A stretch of 32,354 nucleotides of DNA, from NCBI GenBank assembly GCA_938030665.1, contig CALHHY010000059.1, forward strand, positions 1 through 32,354. Direction: 5' to 3'. Position numbers and translations under genes: made by a program. The notes under the pieces are model-generated. The model was given only the letters and a program-made list of their open reading frames with translations. It had not been told where the DNA came from and did not search any database. Below are positions 1 through 8,563 of the stretch, one piece after another; position 1 is the first letter of the stretch, and the number at the start of each line of letters is the position of its first letter. The stretch comes from an uncultured Litoreibacter sp. (GTDB lineage Bacteria; Pseudomonadota; Alphaproteobacteria; Rhodobacterales; Rhodobacteraceae).

Positions 1-97
1 CGTCGCCTTTGGCCGTGACAAATGCGGGAATGTTGGCAAGCGACAAGCGGCGCAGATAGGCCCCTACCCAGAACTCCGCTGTCAGCCGGTCGCTCAA
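1..97 (-). CDS. DUF1491 family protein, N-terminal fragment
   Basis: This partial gene runs off the left edge of the window, and only about 32 codons are visible. Reading from a TTG at 97-95, the translation begins [18 protein letters not shown] and continues SLANIPAFVTAKGD, which I recognise as the start of the DUF1491 family, small alphaproteobacterial proteins of unknown function. The TTG overlaps the era stop codon (TTGA, 94-97), so the gene is probably translationally coupled to era and is the next member of the same transcript. I see no ATG in this frame near the start. The family assignment rests on recall of a short segment, and no function is claimed. Confidence 0.72.
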   Translation of the reverse strand, partial: MSDRLTAEFWVGAYLRRLSLANIPAFVTAKGD

Positions 98-1023
98 GAA
101 TTGCCATCCTTGAAATCCAGCCCCATCTCGGAATAGCGCTCGCTTTCTTCCAGCCAGTTCGGGCGCACCTTCACCTGCAAGAACAGATGCACCTTGCGAC
201 CCAGAAACTCCACCAGCTCTTCACGCGCGGCCTTGCCCACGGCCTTGATCGTCTCGCCCTTGTTGCCCAGCACGATGCCCTTATGGCCGTCGCGCACCAC
301 GTAGATTATCTGGTCGATCTTGGCGGAGCCGTCCTTGCGCTCTTCCCAGTTTTCCGTCTCAACCGTCATTTGGTAAGGCAGCTCCTGGTGCAGCCGCAGG
401 GTCAGTTTCTCGCGGGTAATCTCTGCCGCGATCATCCGCATGGGCAGGTCCGCGATCTGGTCTTCGGGGTAGAGCCACGGGCCTTCGGGCATTTCGGCGG
501 CCAGCCAACGGCGGAAAGCATCGATGCCGTGCCCTTTTTCGGCAGAAATCATAAATGTCTCGGCAAAGGGAAATGCCTCGTTCAGTTTCCGCGTGAGGCC
601 CAGCAGCGCGTCGGATTTAACCCGGTCGATCTTGTTGATGGCGAGCGCCACCTTGGCTTCACCGACCCGGTCCCCCAGCCCGTCGAGGATCGCTTTCACC
701 CCCTCGGTAATGCCGCGATGCGCCTCAACCATCAGCACGACGACATCGGCGTCCGACGCGCCGGTCCAGGCCGCGGCCACCATCGCGCGGTCCAGCCGGC
801 GGCGCGGTTTGAACAGCCCTGGCGTGTCAACGAAGACCAGTTGCGCCTGCCCCTCCATCGCAACCCCCCTAATGCGCGCGCGGGTGGTCTGCACCTTATG
901 CGTCACGATGGAGACCTTGGCACCCACCATGCGGTTCAGCAGCGTCGACTTGCCTGCATTGGGCTCGCCAATCAGGGCGATAAAACCGGCGCTTGTGGGC
1001 GCGGTCTGGGGGGCGTCATTCAT
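94..1023 (-). CDS. era: GTPase Era, 16S rRNA/30S maturation factor
   Basis: Era is an essential GTPase that binds the 3' end of 16S rRNA and couples 30S subunit maturation to growth. The 309-residue product has the P-loop GEPNAGKST (residues 19-27), DTPG (66-69), NKID (130-133) and an SAEKG G5 motif (160-164). A C-terminal KH domain carries a GNKG loop near residue 258. The length is normal for Era. I chose the ATG at 1023 because the reading frame upstream of it lies inside rnc and does not resemble Era. The start overlaps the rnc stop by 8 bases (1016-1023), which suggests translational coupling. RNase III and Era are adjacent in many bacteria and both act in rRNA maturation. Confidence 0.97.
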   Translation of the reverse strand: MNDAPQTAPTSAGFIALIGEPNAGKSTLLNRMVGAKVSIVTHKVQTTRARIRGVAMEGQAQLVFVDTPGLFKPRRRLDRAMVAAAWTGASDADVVVLMVEAHRGITEGVKAILDGLGDRVGEAKVALAINKIDRVKSDALLGLTRKLNEAFPFAETFMISAEKGHGIDAFRRWLAAEMPEGPWLYPEDQIADLPMRMIAAEITREKLTLRLHQELPYQMTVETENWEERKDGSAKIDQIIYVVRDGHKGIVLGNKGETIKAVGKAAREELVEFLGRKVHLFLQVKVRPNWLEESERYSEMGLDFKDGNS

Positions 1024-1708
1024 TTTCCAGTCTTTCCAGCAAGGCCTTTGCGGCGGCTTGTTCTGCCTGGCGTTTAGAGCCGGCCTGAGCCTGTGCGGTC
1101 TGCCCGCTTTGCGCCCGGGCTTCAATGGTGAATTGCGGCGCGTGGTCGGGGCCGTCGCGTTTGATGATGTCGTAGCGAGGCGGGGTCTGGCCGCGCGCCT
1201 GCACCAGTTCCTGCAAAGCGGTTTTCGGGTCGCGGGCGTCGGCCTCCACCGTTGTGATGCGGTCGCCCCATAGACGCAAGATCAGTGCCTTGGCCGCGTC
1301 CAGCCCGCCATCCAGATAGACGGCTGCGATCACAGCTTCCATCGCGTCACCCAGCAAAGCCTCCTTGCGGCGCCCGCCCGAGACCATTTCCGACTTACCC
1401 AGCTTGAGAACCGCGCCAAGGTCGATGGCGCGGGCGACGTCGGCGCAGGTTTCCTTGCGCACAAGCGCGTTGTAGCGCGGTGCCAGCACGCCTTCGGCGG
1501 CAAGGGGGTCGGCGGCAAGCAGCGCCTCCGAAATCACCAGGCCCAGCACCCGGTCGCCCAGAAATTCCAGCCGCTGATTGTCAGGCCTTGTGACCGACGA
1601 AAAGGAGCCATGGGTCAGCGCATGAATCAAAAGCTCCGGGTCGGCGAAGGCATGGCCCAGACGCGCCGTAAAGGCGCGCAACTCTGCTGACAGTTTCAAT
1701 CCACCCAT
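1016..1708 (-). CDS. rnc: Ribonuclease III
   Basis: RNase III cleaves double-stranded RNA, including rRNA precursors and regulatory RNAs. With the ATG at 1708 the product has 230 residues. The signature NQRLEFLGD occupies 44-52, giving E48 and D52 as metal ligands, and the second catalytic pair D121/E124 lies in [10 protein letters not shown] double-stranded-RNA-binding domain fills the C-terminal 70 residues (from [11 protein letters not shown]). The usual Glu of (N)ERLEF is Gln45 here. A GTG at 1714 could also start the protein and would add two residues. Either start overlaps the end of the upstream lepB paralogue by 13-19 bases, and the stop overlaps era by 8 bases, so the three genes are tightly coupled. 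Confidence 0.95.
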   Translation of the reverse strand: MGGLKLSAELRAFTARLGHAFADPELLIHALTHGSFSSVTRPDNQRLEFLGDRVLGLVISEALLAADPLAAEGVLAPRYNALVRKETCADVARAIDLGAVLKLGKSEMVSGGRRKEALLGDAMEAVIAAVYLDGGLDAAKALILRLWGDRITTVEADARDPKTALQELVQARGQTPPRYDIIKRDGPDHAPQFTIEARAQSGQTAQAQAGSKRQAEQAAAKALLERLENE

Positions 1709-2418
1709 TTCCACATTCTGCCCTTTTCGCCGGTTAATGAAAACAGGATCACCTCGGCCCGGCCCACAATATTGCTAAGCGGCACAAAGCCCAGCCCGCC
1801 CGCATCAAGGGCAAAGCGCGAATCCAGCGAATTGTCGCGGTTGTCGCCCATCACAAACAGATGGCCCGAGGGCACCATCACAGGCGCCGCGCTGTCAGCG
1901 CGCAACCCTTCGGCCAGATTGATGACCGGGTAGGCCGCGCCATTTGGCATCGTCTCAACCAGCCGCTCTTTAAGGCAGGTATCGCCCGGATTTACCGGCG
2001 CGTTGGTGCAGGCAATATAACCGTCTTCCAACTGATAGATCTCACTAAAATACCCGTCCCGCAGCTGCGGCAAGCCCGTGCCATTCAGGATCACCTGTCC
2101 CGCCTGAACCGCAACCGTGTCGCCGGGCAAGCCAACCACCCGCTTGATGTAGTGGCGGTCATTTTCGGGGTGGGTGAAGGTCGCCACGTCGCCGCGCGCA
2201 GGGACATGGCCGGCACAATCGCCCAGATTGCAACGCAGCGCCGGGAAGCCGTAGGCTGCGCGGTTGACCAGCAGGTAGTCCCCCACCAACAGCCCCGGCT
2301 TCATGGAGCCCGTGGGGATCCAATAGGCACGAAACACCACCAGCATGGCAATGACGGCCAGCGCAACTGGCGCGAGGACCAACCTCAGGACCCGCCTGCC
2401 CCGCCCCGCCGGGCTCAT
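1696..2418 (-). CDS. lepB: Second signal peptidase I (divergent LepB paralogue)
   Basis: This is a type I signal peptidase, which removes signal peptides from exported proteins at the periplasmic face of the inner membrane. The 240-residue product has one N-terminal membrane segment (about residues 10-31), the catalytic serine in PTGSMKP (Ser38), the general-base lysine in [11 protein letters not shown] (Lys92), and the [11 protein letters not shown] box near the C terminus. Two cysteine pairs are present (C63/C68, and the pair in [14 protein letters not shown]). It starts two bases after the stop of the other lepB and overlaps rnc. The sequence differs much from its neighbour, although all catalytic motifs are kept, so this is an old duplication with two likely active enzymes. 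Whether the substrates differ cannot be seen. Confidence 0.93.
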   Translation of the reverse strand: MSPAGRGRRVLRLVLAPVALAVIAMLVVFRAYWIPTGSMKPGLLVGDYLLVNRAAYGFPALRCNLGDCAGHVPARGDVATFTHPENDRHYIKRVVGLPGDTVAVQAGQVILNGTGLPQLRDGYFSEIYQLEDGYIACTNAPVNPGDTCLKERLVETMPNGAAYPVINLAEGLRADSAAPVMVPSGHLFVMGDNRDNSLDSRFALDAGGLGFVPLSNIVGRAEVILFSLTGEKGRMWKWVD

Positions 2419-2420
2419 TT

Positions 2421-3233
2421 TCAGTCGATGGCCTTGAAGAACCGGTCGCCGCGCCAGGTCCAGAAGAACAACATGCGCGACCCGGCAGATGAGAAGACGA
2501 TGCGGTCTGCGCGCCCCAGCAGGTTCTGGAACGGCACCATGCCCACCCCGCCAATCGGGCCTTGGGGGAAGCGCGAGTCGATGGAGTTGTCGCGGTTATC
2601 CCCCATGAAGAAGTAATGCCCCTCGGGCACGGTAAAAACAGGCGTGTGGTCGGCATTGGCCTGGCCCTGCGGCGGCTGCGGCCGGTTCTCGATGTTGAGG
2701 ATATGATGCGGGCCGTAGCCCTCCAGCTGCTCCACAAAGCGCGATTTAAGGCAGTCGGCCCCCTCGCCCGTGGCGCCGTTTTCGCAGCGCGGATAATTTC
2801 CAACCGAGCCTTGCGGCGCGTAAGGCTCGACGAACTGCCCATCCGGGGTCTGCACCTGTTCGTTCCCGTTCAGATAGAGAACACCTGCCTGCATCTGCAC
2901 CGTGTCCCCCGGCAGACCGATCAGCCGCTTGATATAGTCCTGGCCCGAGGTTGGGTGGCGAAACACAACCACATCGCCGCGCTCAGGCTCGTTGCCGAAC
3001 AGACGGTCGGGGATCGGGCAAATGCCAAAAGGGCAGCTGAACTTGGAATACCCGTAGGCCATCTTGTTGACGAACATGAAGTCGCCCACCAGCAGCGTGT
3101 CCTTCATGGAGCCCGTGGGGATGTAGAACGGCTGGAAGAAAAAGCTACGAAACACGCCCGCAATCAGCAGCGCGTAGACCACCGTTTTGATGGTTTCGCC
3201 GATGCCGTCCTTGGTCTCTTCAGTGCTGGCCAT
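2421..3233 (-). CDS. lepB: Signal peptidase I
   Basis: This is the main signal peptidase I copy, 270 residues. One membrane anchor (about 15-34) is followed by the catalytic Ser42 in IPTGSMKD and Lys102 in DYIKRLIGLPGD, and the GDNRDNSIDSR box comes near the end. The periplasmic domain has the cysteine pair C67/C72 and a second pair in the insert around YPRCENG...GADC, similar in placement to the paralogue downstream. I chose ATG 3233 (MASTEETKDG) because the 21 codons upstream look non-coding for this family; an AGGAG lies about 13 bases before the ATG, which is a loose spacing. The gene sits 91 bases after acpS and two bases before the second lepB. Confidence 0.96.
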   Translation of the reverse strand: MASTEETKDGIGETIKTVVYALLIAGVFRSFFFQPFYIPTGSMKDTLLVGDFMFVNKMAYGYSKFSCPFGICPIPDRLFGNEPERGDVVVFRHPTSGQDYIKRLIGLPGDTVQMQAGVLYLNGNEQVQTPDGQFVEPYAPQGSVGNYPRCENGATGEGADCLKSRFVEQLEGYGPHHILNIENRPQPPQGQANADHTPVFTVPEGHYFFMGDNRDNSIDSRFPQGPIGGVGMVPFQNLLGRADRIVFSSAGSRMLFFWTWRGDRFFKAID

Positions 3234-3324
3234 GATGCGTCTCGATCTCCTAGGGATGGCAGGTAAATGCGGAAGGCCCGCGCCGGTGTCAAGCACGCGG
3301 CAGCGCGCAGGCAGGATCAGCCAG

Positions 3325-3738
3325 TCACATCTTGGCGGTTGATATGGGCCGGGCCTCGATCACGACGAAAGCCTGCGCCCAAGGGTGGTCATCGGTCAGG
3401 GTCACATGGATGATCGCCTCGTACCCCTCGGGCGTCATGTCGGCCAGCCTTTCCGCCGCCCATCCGGTCACGGCCATGACAGGCTGCCCTGTTTTAAGGT
3501 TGGAAACCGCCATGTCCTTCCAGCTGATCCCCATCCGCAACCCGGTGCCAAGCGCTTTTGAACAGGCCTCCTTCGCCGCCCATCTTTTGGCGTAGGTGCC
3601 AACCACATCCACGCGGCGTTCGGCCTTGGCCTGTTCGACCTCCGTGAAGACGCGGTTGCGAAACCGGTCGCCGAAACGCTCCAACGTGCCGGAGATACGT
3701 TCAATATTGGCGAGGTCCGTGCCGATGCCGAGGATCAT
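3325..3738 (-). CDS. acpS: Holo-[acyl-carrier-protein] synthase
   Basis: AcpS transfers the 4'-phosphopantetheine arm of coenzyme A to a serine of acyl carrier protein, activating it for fatty-acid synthesis. The 137-residue product opens [15 protein letters not shown] with the Mg-binding Asp8, and has the second signature [14 protein letters not shown] with Glu57 and Lys56. The length and both motifs are typical. It starts 10 bases after the LysE-type gene ends, in the run pdxJ - LysE-type - acpS. In many proteobacteria pdxJ and acpS are directly adjacent, so the exporter gene between them is an insertion relative to that arrangement. Confidence 0.96.
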   Translation of the reverse strand: MILGIGTDLANIERISGTLERFGDRFRNRVFTEVEQAKAERRVDVVGTYAKRWAAKEACSKALGTGLRMGISWKDMAVSNLKTGQPVMAVTGWAAERLADMTPEGYEAIIHVTLTDDHPWAQAFVVIEARPISTAKM

Positions 3739-3748
3739 GCGCCGCCCC

Positions 3749-4372
3749 TCACGCCAGCCGCGTCGTCAGAATTTTCAGCCCCGCCGCGCCAAACAGCAGG
3801 GCAAAGGCAGCCTCAAACCCCCGGCGCATCCTAGCATAGGCGCGGATCATGGCCCCGGTCGAAAAGGCAAACGCGTAGCCGATAAACACAAGGATCGAGC
3901 CGGAATAAAGGAAGGCAAACATCCAAAGCAAATCGCCCAGCCCCGCTTGCACCGGGGCCGCGATGGCGTAGACCGCACCCCAACCCAGAATGGCTTTCGG
4001 GTTGGTCAGATGAATCAGCGCGCCCTTGGTGAACACGTTGGACGCAGCACCACTATGGGCCTTTGCCGGGGCCATGTCCTTGACCGACAAGGCCGACCGC
4101 AGGGATTTGACGGCAAGGTAAATCAGGTAGCCCGCGCCGATATAGCGCATCGCCTCAAACAGCCAGGCATGGCCCAGCATCAACGCGCCCATCCCCAAGG
4201 CCGCGGCCAGCCCCCAGAAGGCGGAGCCCGCGAGGATGCCGCAGGCAAAGATCAGACCCAGCCGCCGCCCCGACGCCATGGATGTGCTGGCAATACCCAA
4301 GGTCGCAGGCCCAGGACTGCCGCCGCCGATGATCCAGGCGAGCCAAAGCAGCGCAAGCTCGTAGCCGGTCAT
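3749..4372 (-). CDS. LysE/RhtB-family amino-acid exporter
   Basis: This is a predicted inner-membrane exporter of the LysE/RhtB superfamily, whose members export amino acids or derivatives. The 207-residue length and about six hydrophobic segments fit the family. The N-terminal signature, with [16 protein letters not shown] at about residues 16-31, matches the PGP(A/N) motif in the first helix, and [16 protein letters not shown] matches the conserved end of the third helix. The start ATG overlaps the pdxJ stop (ATGA, 4369-4372), so translation is probably coupled. The substrate cannot be told from the sequence. Its place between pdxJ and acpS does not by itself imply a link to vitamin B6. Confidence 0.85.
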   Translation of the reverse strand: MTGYELALLWLAWIIGGGSPGPATLGIASTSMASGRRLGLIFACGILAGSAFWGLAAALGMGALMLGHAWLFEAMRYIGAGYLIYLAVKSLRSALSVKDMAPAKAHSGAASNVFTKGALIHLTNPKAILGWGAVYAIAAPVQAGLGDLLWMFAFLYSGSILVFIGYAFAFSTGAMIRAYARMRRGFEAAFALLFGAAGLKILTTRLA

Positions 4373-5118
4373 GCCCGCGCCGCATCCATCAGGCGGCGCA
4401 TTTCTGCAATGGCAGGGGTCAGCCCGCGAAAGATCGCCTCGCCAATCAGGAAATGCCCGATATTTAGCTCCATCACCTCAGGCAAGGCGGCAATGGGTTG
4501 GACCGTGTCATAGGTCAGCCCGTGGCCTGCATGCACCTCCAGCCCCAGGTCATGGGCGAATGCAGCCATCGCGGTCAGTTTCTCAAGCTCGGCGGCGCGG
4601 GTGGCCATGTCCCCGTCAGCATGGGCATCGCAATAGGCGCCGGTATGCAGCTCGATCACCTGAGCGCCGATGCGGTGCGCGGCCTCGATCTGCCTCTGGT
4701 CAGCGGCAATAAAGATCGACACGCGGCAACCTGCATCGCGCAGGGGCGCGATGTAATGGGCGAGATGGTTTTCCTCCCGCGCGACCTCAAGCCCGCCTTC
4801 GGTTGTCCGCTCCTCCCGCTTTTCGGGGACAATGCACACGGCATGGGGTCTATGACGCAGGGCGATTTTCTGCATCTCTTCCGTCGCGGCCATCTCGAAA
4901 TTCAGCGGCACGCTCAACGCCTCCATCAGCGCCTCAATATCGGCGTCGCCAATGTGTCGTCTGTCCTCGCGCAGATGCGCGGTGATGCCGTCCGCGCCTG
5001 CTTCTTCGGCCAGTTTCGCAGCGCGCACCGGGTCCGGCACGGCCCCGCCCCGCGCATTTCTTACTGTTGCGACGTGGTCGATATTGACGCCCAGGCGCAA
5101 GCCATCGGTGGCAGCCAT
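4369..5118 (-). CDS. pdxJ: Pyridoxine 5'-phosphate synthase
   Basis: PdxJ condenses 1-deoxy-xylulose 5-phosphate with 3-amino-2-oxopropyl phosphate to form pyridoxine 5'-phosphate, the last ring-forming step of DXP-dependent vitamin B6 synthesis. The 249-residue product has the family blocks [59 protein letters not shown] and [11 protein letters not shown] in the usual order. The ATG at 5118 is preceded by AAGGA at about 5 bases, so I prefer it to the ATG five codons upstream. The 3' end overlaps the exporter gene by four bases. It lies 113 bases downstream of the DUF2062 gene. Confidence 0.96.
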   Translation of the reverse strand: MAATDGLRLGVNIDHVATVRNARGGAVPDPVRAAKLAEEAGADGITAHLREDRRHIGDADIEALMEALSVPLNFEMAATEEMQKIALRHRPHAVCIVPEKREERTTEGGLEVAREENHLAHYIAPLRDAGCRVSIFIAADQRQIEAAHRIGAQVIELHTGAYCDAHADGDMATRAAELEKLTAMAAFAHDLGLEVHAGHGLTYDTVQPIAALPEVMELNIGHFLIGEAIFRGLTPAIAEMRRLMDAARA

Positions 5119-5231
5119 CGCGCGTTCCTTCATGCAAAGCTTCTTTAGTCACATAAAGGCATGCACATCCGGCAGACGCAATCAGGCTTGGCTGGGGCAG
5201 GCACCCGAAAATGGTCGGAGCGGCAAGCAGC

Positions 5232-5885
5232 CTAGGGTTTGGTCGCCGATTTCTCCGCCGCTTTGGCGGCTTTCTTGACTTTATGCTCTTCCCATTTGGC
5301 GCGCAGGCGGCCCTTGCGGCGGTTCTGGTAGGCGGTGATCAGCGGGAAGGAGAGGTAGTAAAAGATGACGCCCATAATCACGCCCGGGATCAACCCGCCG
5401 ACAAGGTAGGGCAAAAACACCTCGTCATAGAAGCTTGATAGCCTGCGCCAATCGGCCATATCATCGGTGAACATGGCGACGAAATTGTCTTTAAGGTCGC
5501 GCCAGGCACCGGCGAAACGCTTGCCAATATGCATGTTCTCTTCGAATTCGGTCCCCAGCAGGAAATGCCCGGTTTTCAGGGAAACCACGCCAATCGGCAG
5601 GTAGGTCAGCGGGTTGCCGAAGAAGGTCGCCATAAGGGCGGCAAGGATGTTGCCGCGCATCACCTTGGCCAAGCCCGCCGCAATGAAGAAGTGGAAGCCG
5701 TAGAACGGGGTGAAGGTCGTAAAGACGCCCGCAAATATCCCGCGGGAGATGCGGCGAGGACTGTCTGGCAGCCGCCGGACCCGGTGTTTGACATAGCGCG
5801 CGGCCCGACCCCAACCGCCTTGCGGCCAGAGCAAGTGCAAGACCCACAAGGCCCAGCTTTTCGGTGTTCGGCGCTTAAAGACCAA
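5232..5885 (-). CDS. DUF2062 domain membrane protein
   Basis: This 217-residue protein belongs to the DUF2062 family, small membrane proteins of unknown role often found near envelope or (p)ppGpp genes in alphaproteobacteria. Visible features are a basic N terminus (MVFKRR), the conserved stretch RGIFAGVFTTFTPFYGFHFF (about 48-67), the block MATFFGNPLTYLPIG, two or three hydrophobic segments including one at about 165-185, and a Lys/Ala-rich C-terminal tail. The start appears to be a TTG at 5885, because AGAGGAAGAG lies immediately upstream and family members typically begin MVFKRR at this point. No enzymatic motif is visible. Confidence 0.85.
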   Translation of the reverse strand: MVFKRRTPKSWALWVLHLLWPQGGWGRAARYVKHRVRRLPDSPRRISRGIFAGVFTTFTPFYGFHFFIAAGLAKVMRGNILAALMATFFGNPLTYLPIGVVSLKTGHFLLGTEFEENMHIGKRFAGAWRDLKDNFVAMFTDDMADWRRLSSFYDEVFLPYLVGGLIPGVIMGVIFYYLSFPLITAYQNRRKGRLRAKWEEHKVKKAAKAAEKSATKP

Positions 5886-5895
5886 CTCTTCCTCT
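5886..5895 (-). promoter_or_regulatory. Ribosome binding site supporting a TTG start
   Basis: On the minus strand this reads AGAGGAAGAG directly before TTG at 5885-5883. The GAGGA core at about five bases spacing decides the rare TTG start of the DUF2062 gene, since the frame has no nearby ATG. Confidence 0.6.
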
Positions 5896-5966
5896 GTCTC
5901 TCTTTATCTTGGCCCCAATGGTGGCGGGAGGCCCCTACTGTTTACCGCGCGAATACGGCAGAAATT

Positions 5967-8093
5967 TTACGGTGCGCGGCCCAAATCGCGATGACGCTCC
6001 AGCGACGCGACATCGCTGTCAGCGTCAATGGCGGTCATGACACCATGCAGATGCTCTGCATCGCGCACATTCACATCCACCAGAATGCGGAAGTAGTCCG
6101 GTTTCCGGTCGATGAAATGCAGATCCGAAATATTCGCCTTCTGCTCCCCTATCAGGGTACATATACGCCCCAATACGCCAAAAGCATTACCAATTGTTGC
6201 ATTCAAGGTTACCGGATGCTCGGCAGGGTGCTGGCCGTCATGCCAGTAGAGGTCAATCCAGCGGTCGGGCTCATCCTCAAGGGTGGCCAGCGCCTCGCAG
6301 GCGATGGCGTGGATATTGACGCCCTCCCCCTTGTGGGAGATGCCTACGATCCGTTCCCCCGGGACAGGTTGGCAGCATTGCGCGCGCTTCACCGTGGCAC
6401 CCGCCGGCAGACCAGCGACGGCGCGGTTCGGATCGACATTGGGTTGCTTCATGTCGGCGAGCTTGGGGTAGATCGCCTGCACCACCTCCCGCGCGGAGAT
6501 CTCAGTCGATCCCACAAATTCCAACAGCTGGGCCGCGTCCTGCAGGCTCAGGGCCTTGGCGGCGGTCTCCAACGCCTTGTCGGTCGCCTTCTTGCCGATG
6601 TGTTCAAATGCGGCGCGGGTCAGTTCCCGACCGAGTTTGATGAACCGGTCGCGATGCTCCTCCCGCAGGGATTTGCGAATTGCGGCCTTGGCGCGGCCCG
6701 TCACGGCGATGTCGATCCAGGTCGGCTGCGGTTTCTGGCCCTCGGCGGTGATGATCTCCACCGATTGGCCATTTCTCAGCCGGGTCCACAGCGGCACGCG
6801 CAGCCCGTCCACCTTGGCGCCGACGCAGCTATGCCCGATGCGGGTGTGAATGGCGTAGGCGTAGTCCAGCGGCGTGGCCCCGCGCGGCAGCTTGATCACG
6901 TCCCCTTTGGGGGAGAAGCAGAAGACCTGATCGGAATACATCTCCAGCTTCACGTTTTCGAGGAACTCGTCATGATCCTCGTCATCCTCAGTGCCGAAAC
7001 GTTCCGTCAGTTGGGTCACCCATTTCGACGGGTCGACGGCAAAGGGGTTTTGCACCCGCTCCCCGTCACGGTAGGACCAATGCGCGGCGACCCCGGTTTC
7101 CGCAACCTCGTGCATCTGCTGGGTGCGGATCTGCACCTCAACCCGTTTGCCGTCCCGGCCCGAGACCGTGGTATGGATCGACCGGTAGCCGTTTGACTTG
7201 GGCTGGGAGATATAATCCTTGAACCGCCCCGGCACCGACCGCCACCGACGGTGGATCGCGCCCAACACGCGGTAGCATTCATCCTCGGAGCCGCAGATGA
7301 CGCGGAAACCGTAAATATCCGACAGGCGGGAGAAGCCTTGCTTCTTCTCTTCCATCTTGCGCCAGATCGAATGGGGCTTCTTGGCCCGGCCGGAAACCCG
7401 CGCCTCGATCCCTGCGCTAAACAGCTCGGTCCGGATGTCATCGGTGATCTTCGGCACCACATTGCCGGTCTCTTTTTGCAACGTGATGAACCGGCGGATG
7501 ATGGAGGCGCGAGCATCGGGGTTCAGCACCCGGAAGGCGAGGTCTTCCAGCTCCTCCCGCATCCAGTGCATCCCCATGCGGCCCGCCAGCGGCGCGTAGA
7601 TATCCATCGTCTCGCGCGCTTTCTGCACCTGCTTTTCGGGCTTCATATGCCGGATGGTGCGCATGTTATGCAGCCGGTCGGCGAGCTTGACGAGGATCAC
7701 CCGCAGGTCCTTCGACATGGCCATGAACAGCTTGCGAAAATTTTCCGCCTGTTTGGTCTCGGTCGAGGAGAGCTGCAGATTGGTCAGCTTGGTCACGCCG
7801 TCGACAAGTTCCGCAATCTCGTCACCAAACTGTTCGGCAATATCGCTGTAAGAGGCGCGGGTATCCTCCACCGTGTCATGCAAAAGCGCTGTGACAATCG
7901 TGGCGTCGTCCAGCCGCTGCTCCGTCAGCAGGGCGGCAACCTCGATCGGGTGGGTGAAATAGGGGTCGCCGGAATGGCGCGTCTGCCCTTCATGCATACG
8001 GCCGCCAAATTCATAGGCGGCCGTGATCAAGGCTTCGTTGGTTTTCGGGTTGTAGGTGCGGATCAGCTTGATCAGGTCGGTCGCGTCAAGCAT
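5967..8093 (-). CDS. spoT: Bifunctional (p)ppGpp synthetase/hydrolase (Rel/SpoT)
   Basis: This RelA/SpoT homologue controls the alarmone (p)ppGpp. With ATG 8093 it has 708 residues. The HD hydrolase domain is intact (H72-D73 in LLHDTVEDT, and LADRLHNMRT near 137-146). The synthetase domain has RFKDYISQPKSNGYRS at 290-305; the R-x-K-D form is associated with bifunctional rather than RelA-only enzymes. A TGS domain (about 385-450) and a C-terminal ACT domain (about 630-700) follow. A TTG at 8102 is an alternative start with a GGGG three bases away. It lies 36 bases after rpoZ, the classical rpoZ-spoT pairing. It is probably the only long RSH enzyme of the cell, as is usual in alphaproteobacteria. 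Confidence 0.95.
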   Translation of the reverse strand: MLDATDLIKLIRTYNPKTNEALITAAYEFGGRMHEGQTRHSGDPYFTHPIEVAALLTEQRLDDATIVTALLHDTVEDTRASYSDIAEQFGDEIAELVDGVTKLTNLQLSSTETKQAENFRKLFMAMSKDLRVILVKLADRLHNMRTIRHMKPEKQVQKARETMDIYAPLAGRMGMHWMREELEDLAFRVLNPDARASIIRRFITLQKETGNVVPKITDDIRTELFSAGIEARVSGRAKKPHSIWRKMEEKKQGFSRLSDIYGFRVICGSEDECYRVLGAIHRRWRSVPGRFKDYISQPKSNGYRSIHTTVSGRDGKRVEVQIRTQQMHEVAETGVAAHWSYRDGERVQNPFAVDPSKWVTQLTERFGTEDDEDHDEFLENVKLEMYSDQVFCFSPKGDVIKLPRGATPLDYAYAIHTRIGHSCVGAKVDGLRVPLWTRLRNGQSVEIITAEGQKPQPTWIDIAVTGRAKAAIRKSLREEHRDRFIKLGRELTRAAFEHIGKKATDKALETAAKALSLQDAAQLLEFVGSTEISAREVVQAIYPKLADMKQPNVDPNRAVAGLPAGATVKRAQCCQPVPGERIVGISHKGEGVNIHAIACEALATLEDEPDRWIDLYWHDGQHPAEHPVTLNATIGNAFGVLGRICTLIGEQKANISDLHFIDRKPDYFRILVDVNVRDAEHLHGVMTAIDADSDVASLERHRDLGRAP

Positions 8094-8129
8094 GGTCGGC
8101 AACGGCCCCTACAGCCCAGGTAAGGCGCG

Positions 8130-8483
8130 TTACTTGGCCTCTTGGGCTTCCATCAAGGCGCGCAGCAGTTTTTCTTCGGACATGTCGTCCTCCGCAGGTT
8201 TGTCCTGCTCGACCCCCATAAGAAGCGCCATTGCGTCCTCTTCTGGTTCATCCACCTCGATCTGAGTCTGGTTACTTTCGATCATCCGCTCGCGCAGGTC
8301 TTCGGCGGATTGCGTTTCCTCTGCAATCTCGCGCAGCGATACGACGGGATTCTTGTCATTGTCGCGGTCAACCGTCAGCGGCGAGCCTGCAGCAATCTCG
8401 CGGGCGCGATGCGATGCGAGCATCACCAGGTCAAAACGGTTTGGCACTTTATCGACGCAGTCTTCTACGGTCACGCGGGCCAT
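8130..8483 (-). CDS. rpoZ: RNA polymerase omega subunit
   Basis: Omega is the small RNA polymerase subunit that helps fold and hold the beta' subunit and forms part of a ppGpp site in proteobacteria. The 117-residue product opens [30 protein letters not shown], the omega signature given here as blocks VEDC, NRF(D/E)LV and ASHRAREI. It then has [12 protein letters not shown], matching the KP-x-V-x-AL-x-EIA region, and an acidic C-terminal tail. It is directly upstream of spoT, linking polymerase and alarmone synthesis in one transcript. The 80 bases upstream separate it from folK and could carry a promoter, but I see no clear one. Confidence 0.95.
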   Translation of the reverse strand: MARVTVEDCVDKVPNRFDLVMLASHRAREIAAGSPLTVDRDNDKNPVVSLREIAEETQSAEDLRERMIESNQTQIEVDEPEEDAMALLMGVEQDKPAEDDMSEEKLLRALMEAQEAK

Positions 8484-8563
8484 ATCGGGCTCTCCAGACT
8501 AGCTGAGTGAATATCAAGGGCTTCAGATAGGACGGATTTAGCGGGTTTACAAGCCAAAAGCCC

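Noticed and set aside
22..1077. Open frame on the plus strand opposite era
   Set aside because: It is antisense to complete GTPase motifs and shows no protein-like features of its own.
5529..7196. Long plus-strand open frame opposite spoT and the DUF2062 gene
   Set aside because: It runs antisense through two well-supported genes, has no family-like pattern, and is explained by the high G+C third-position bias of the real genes.
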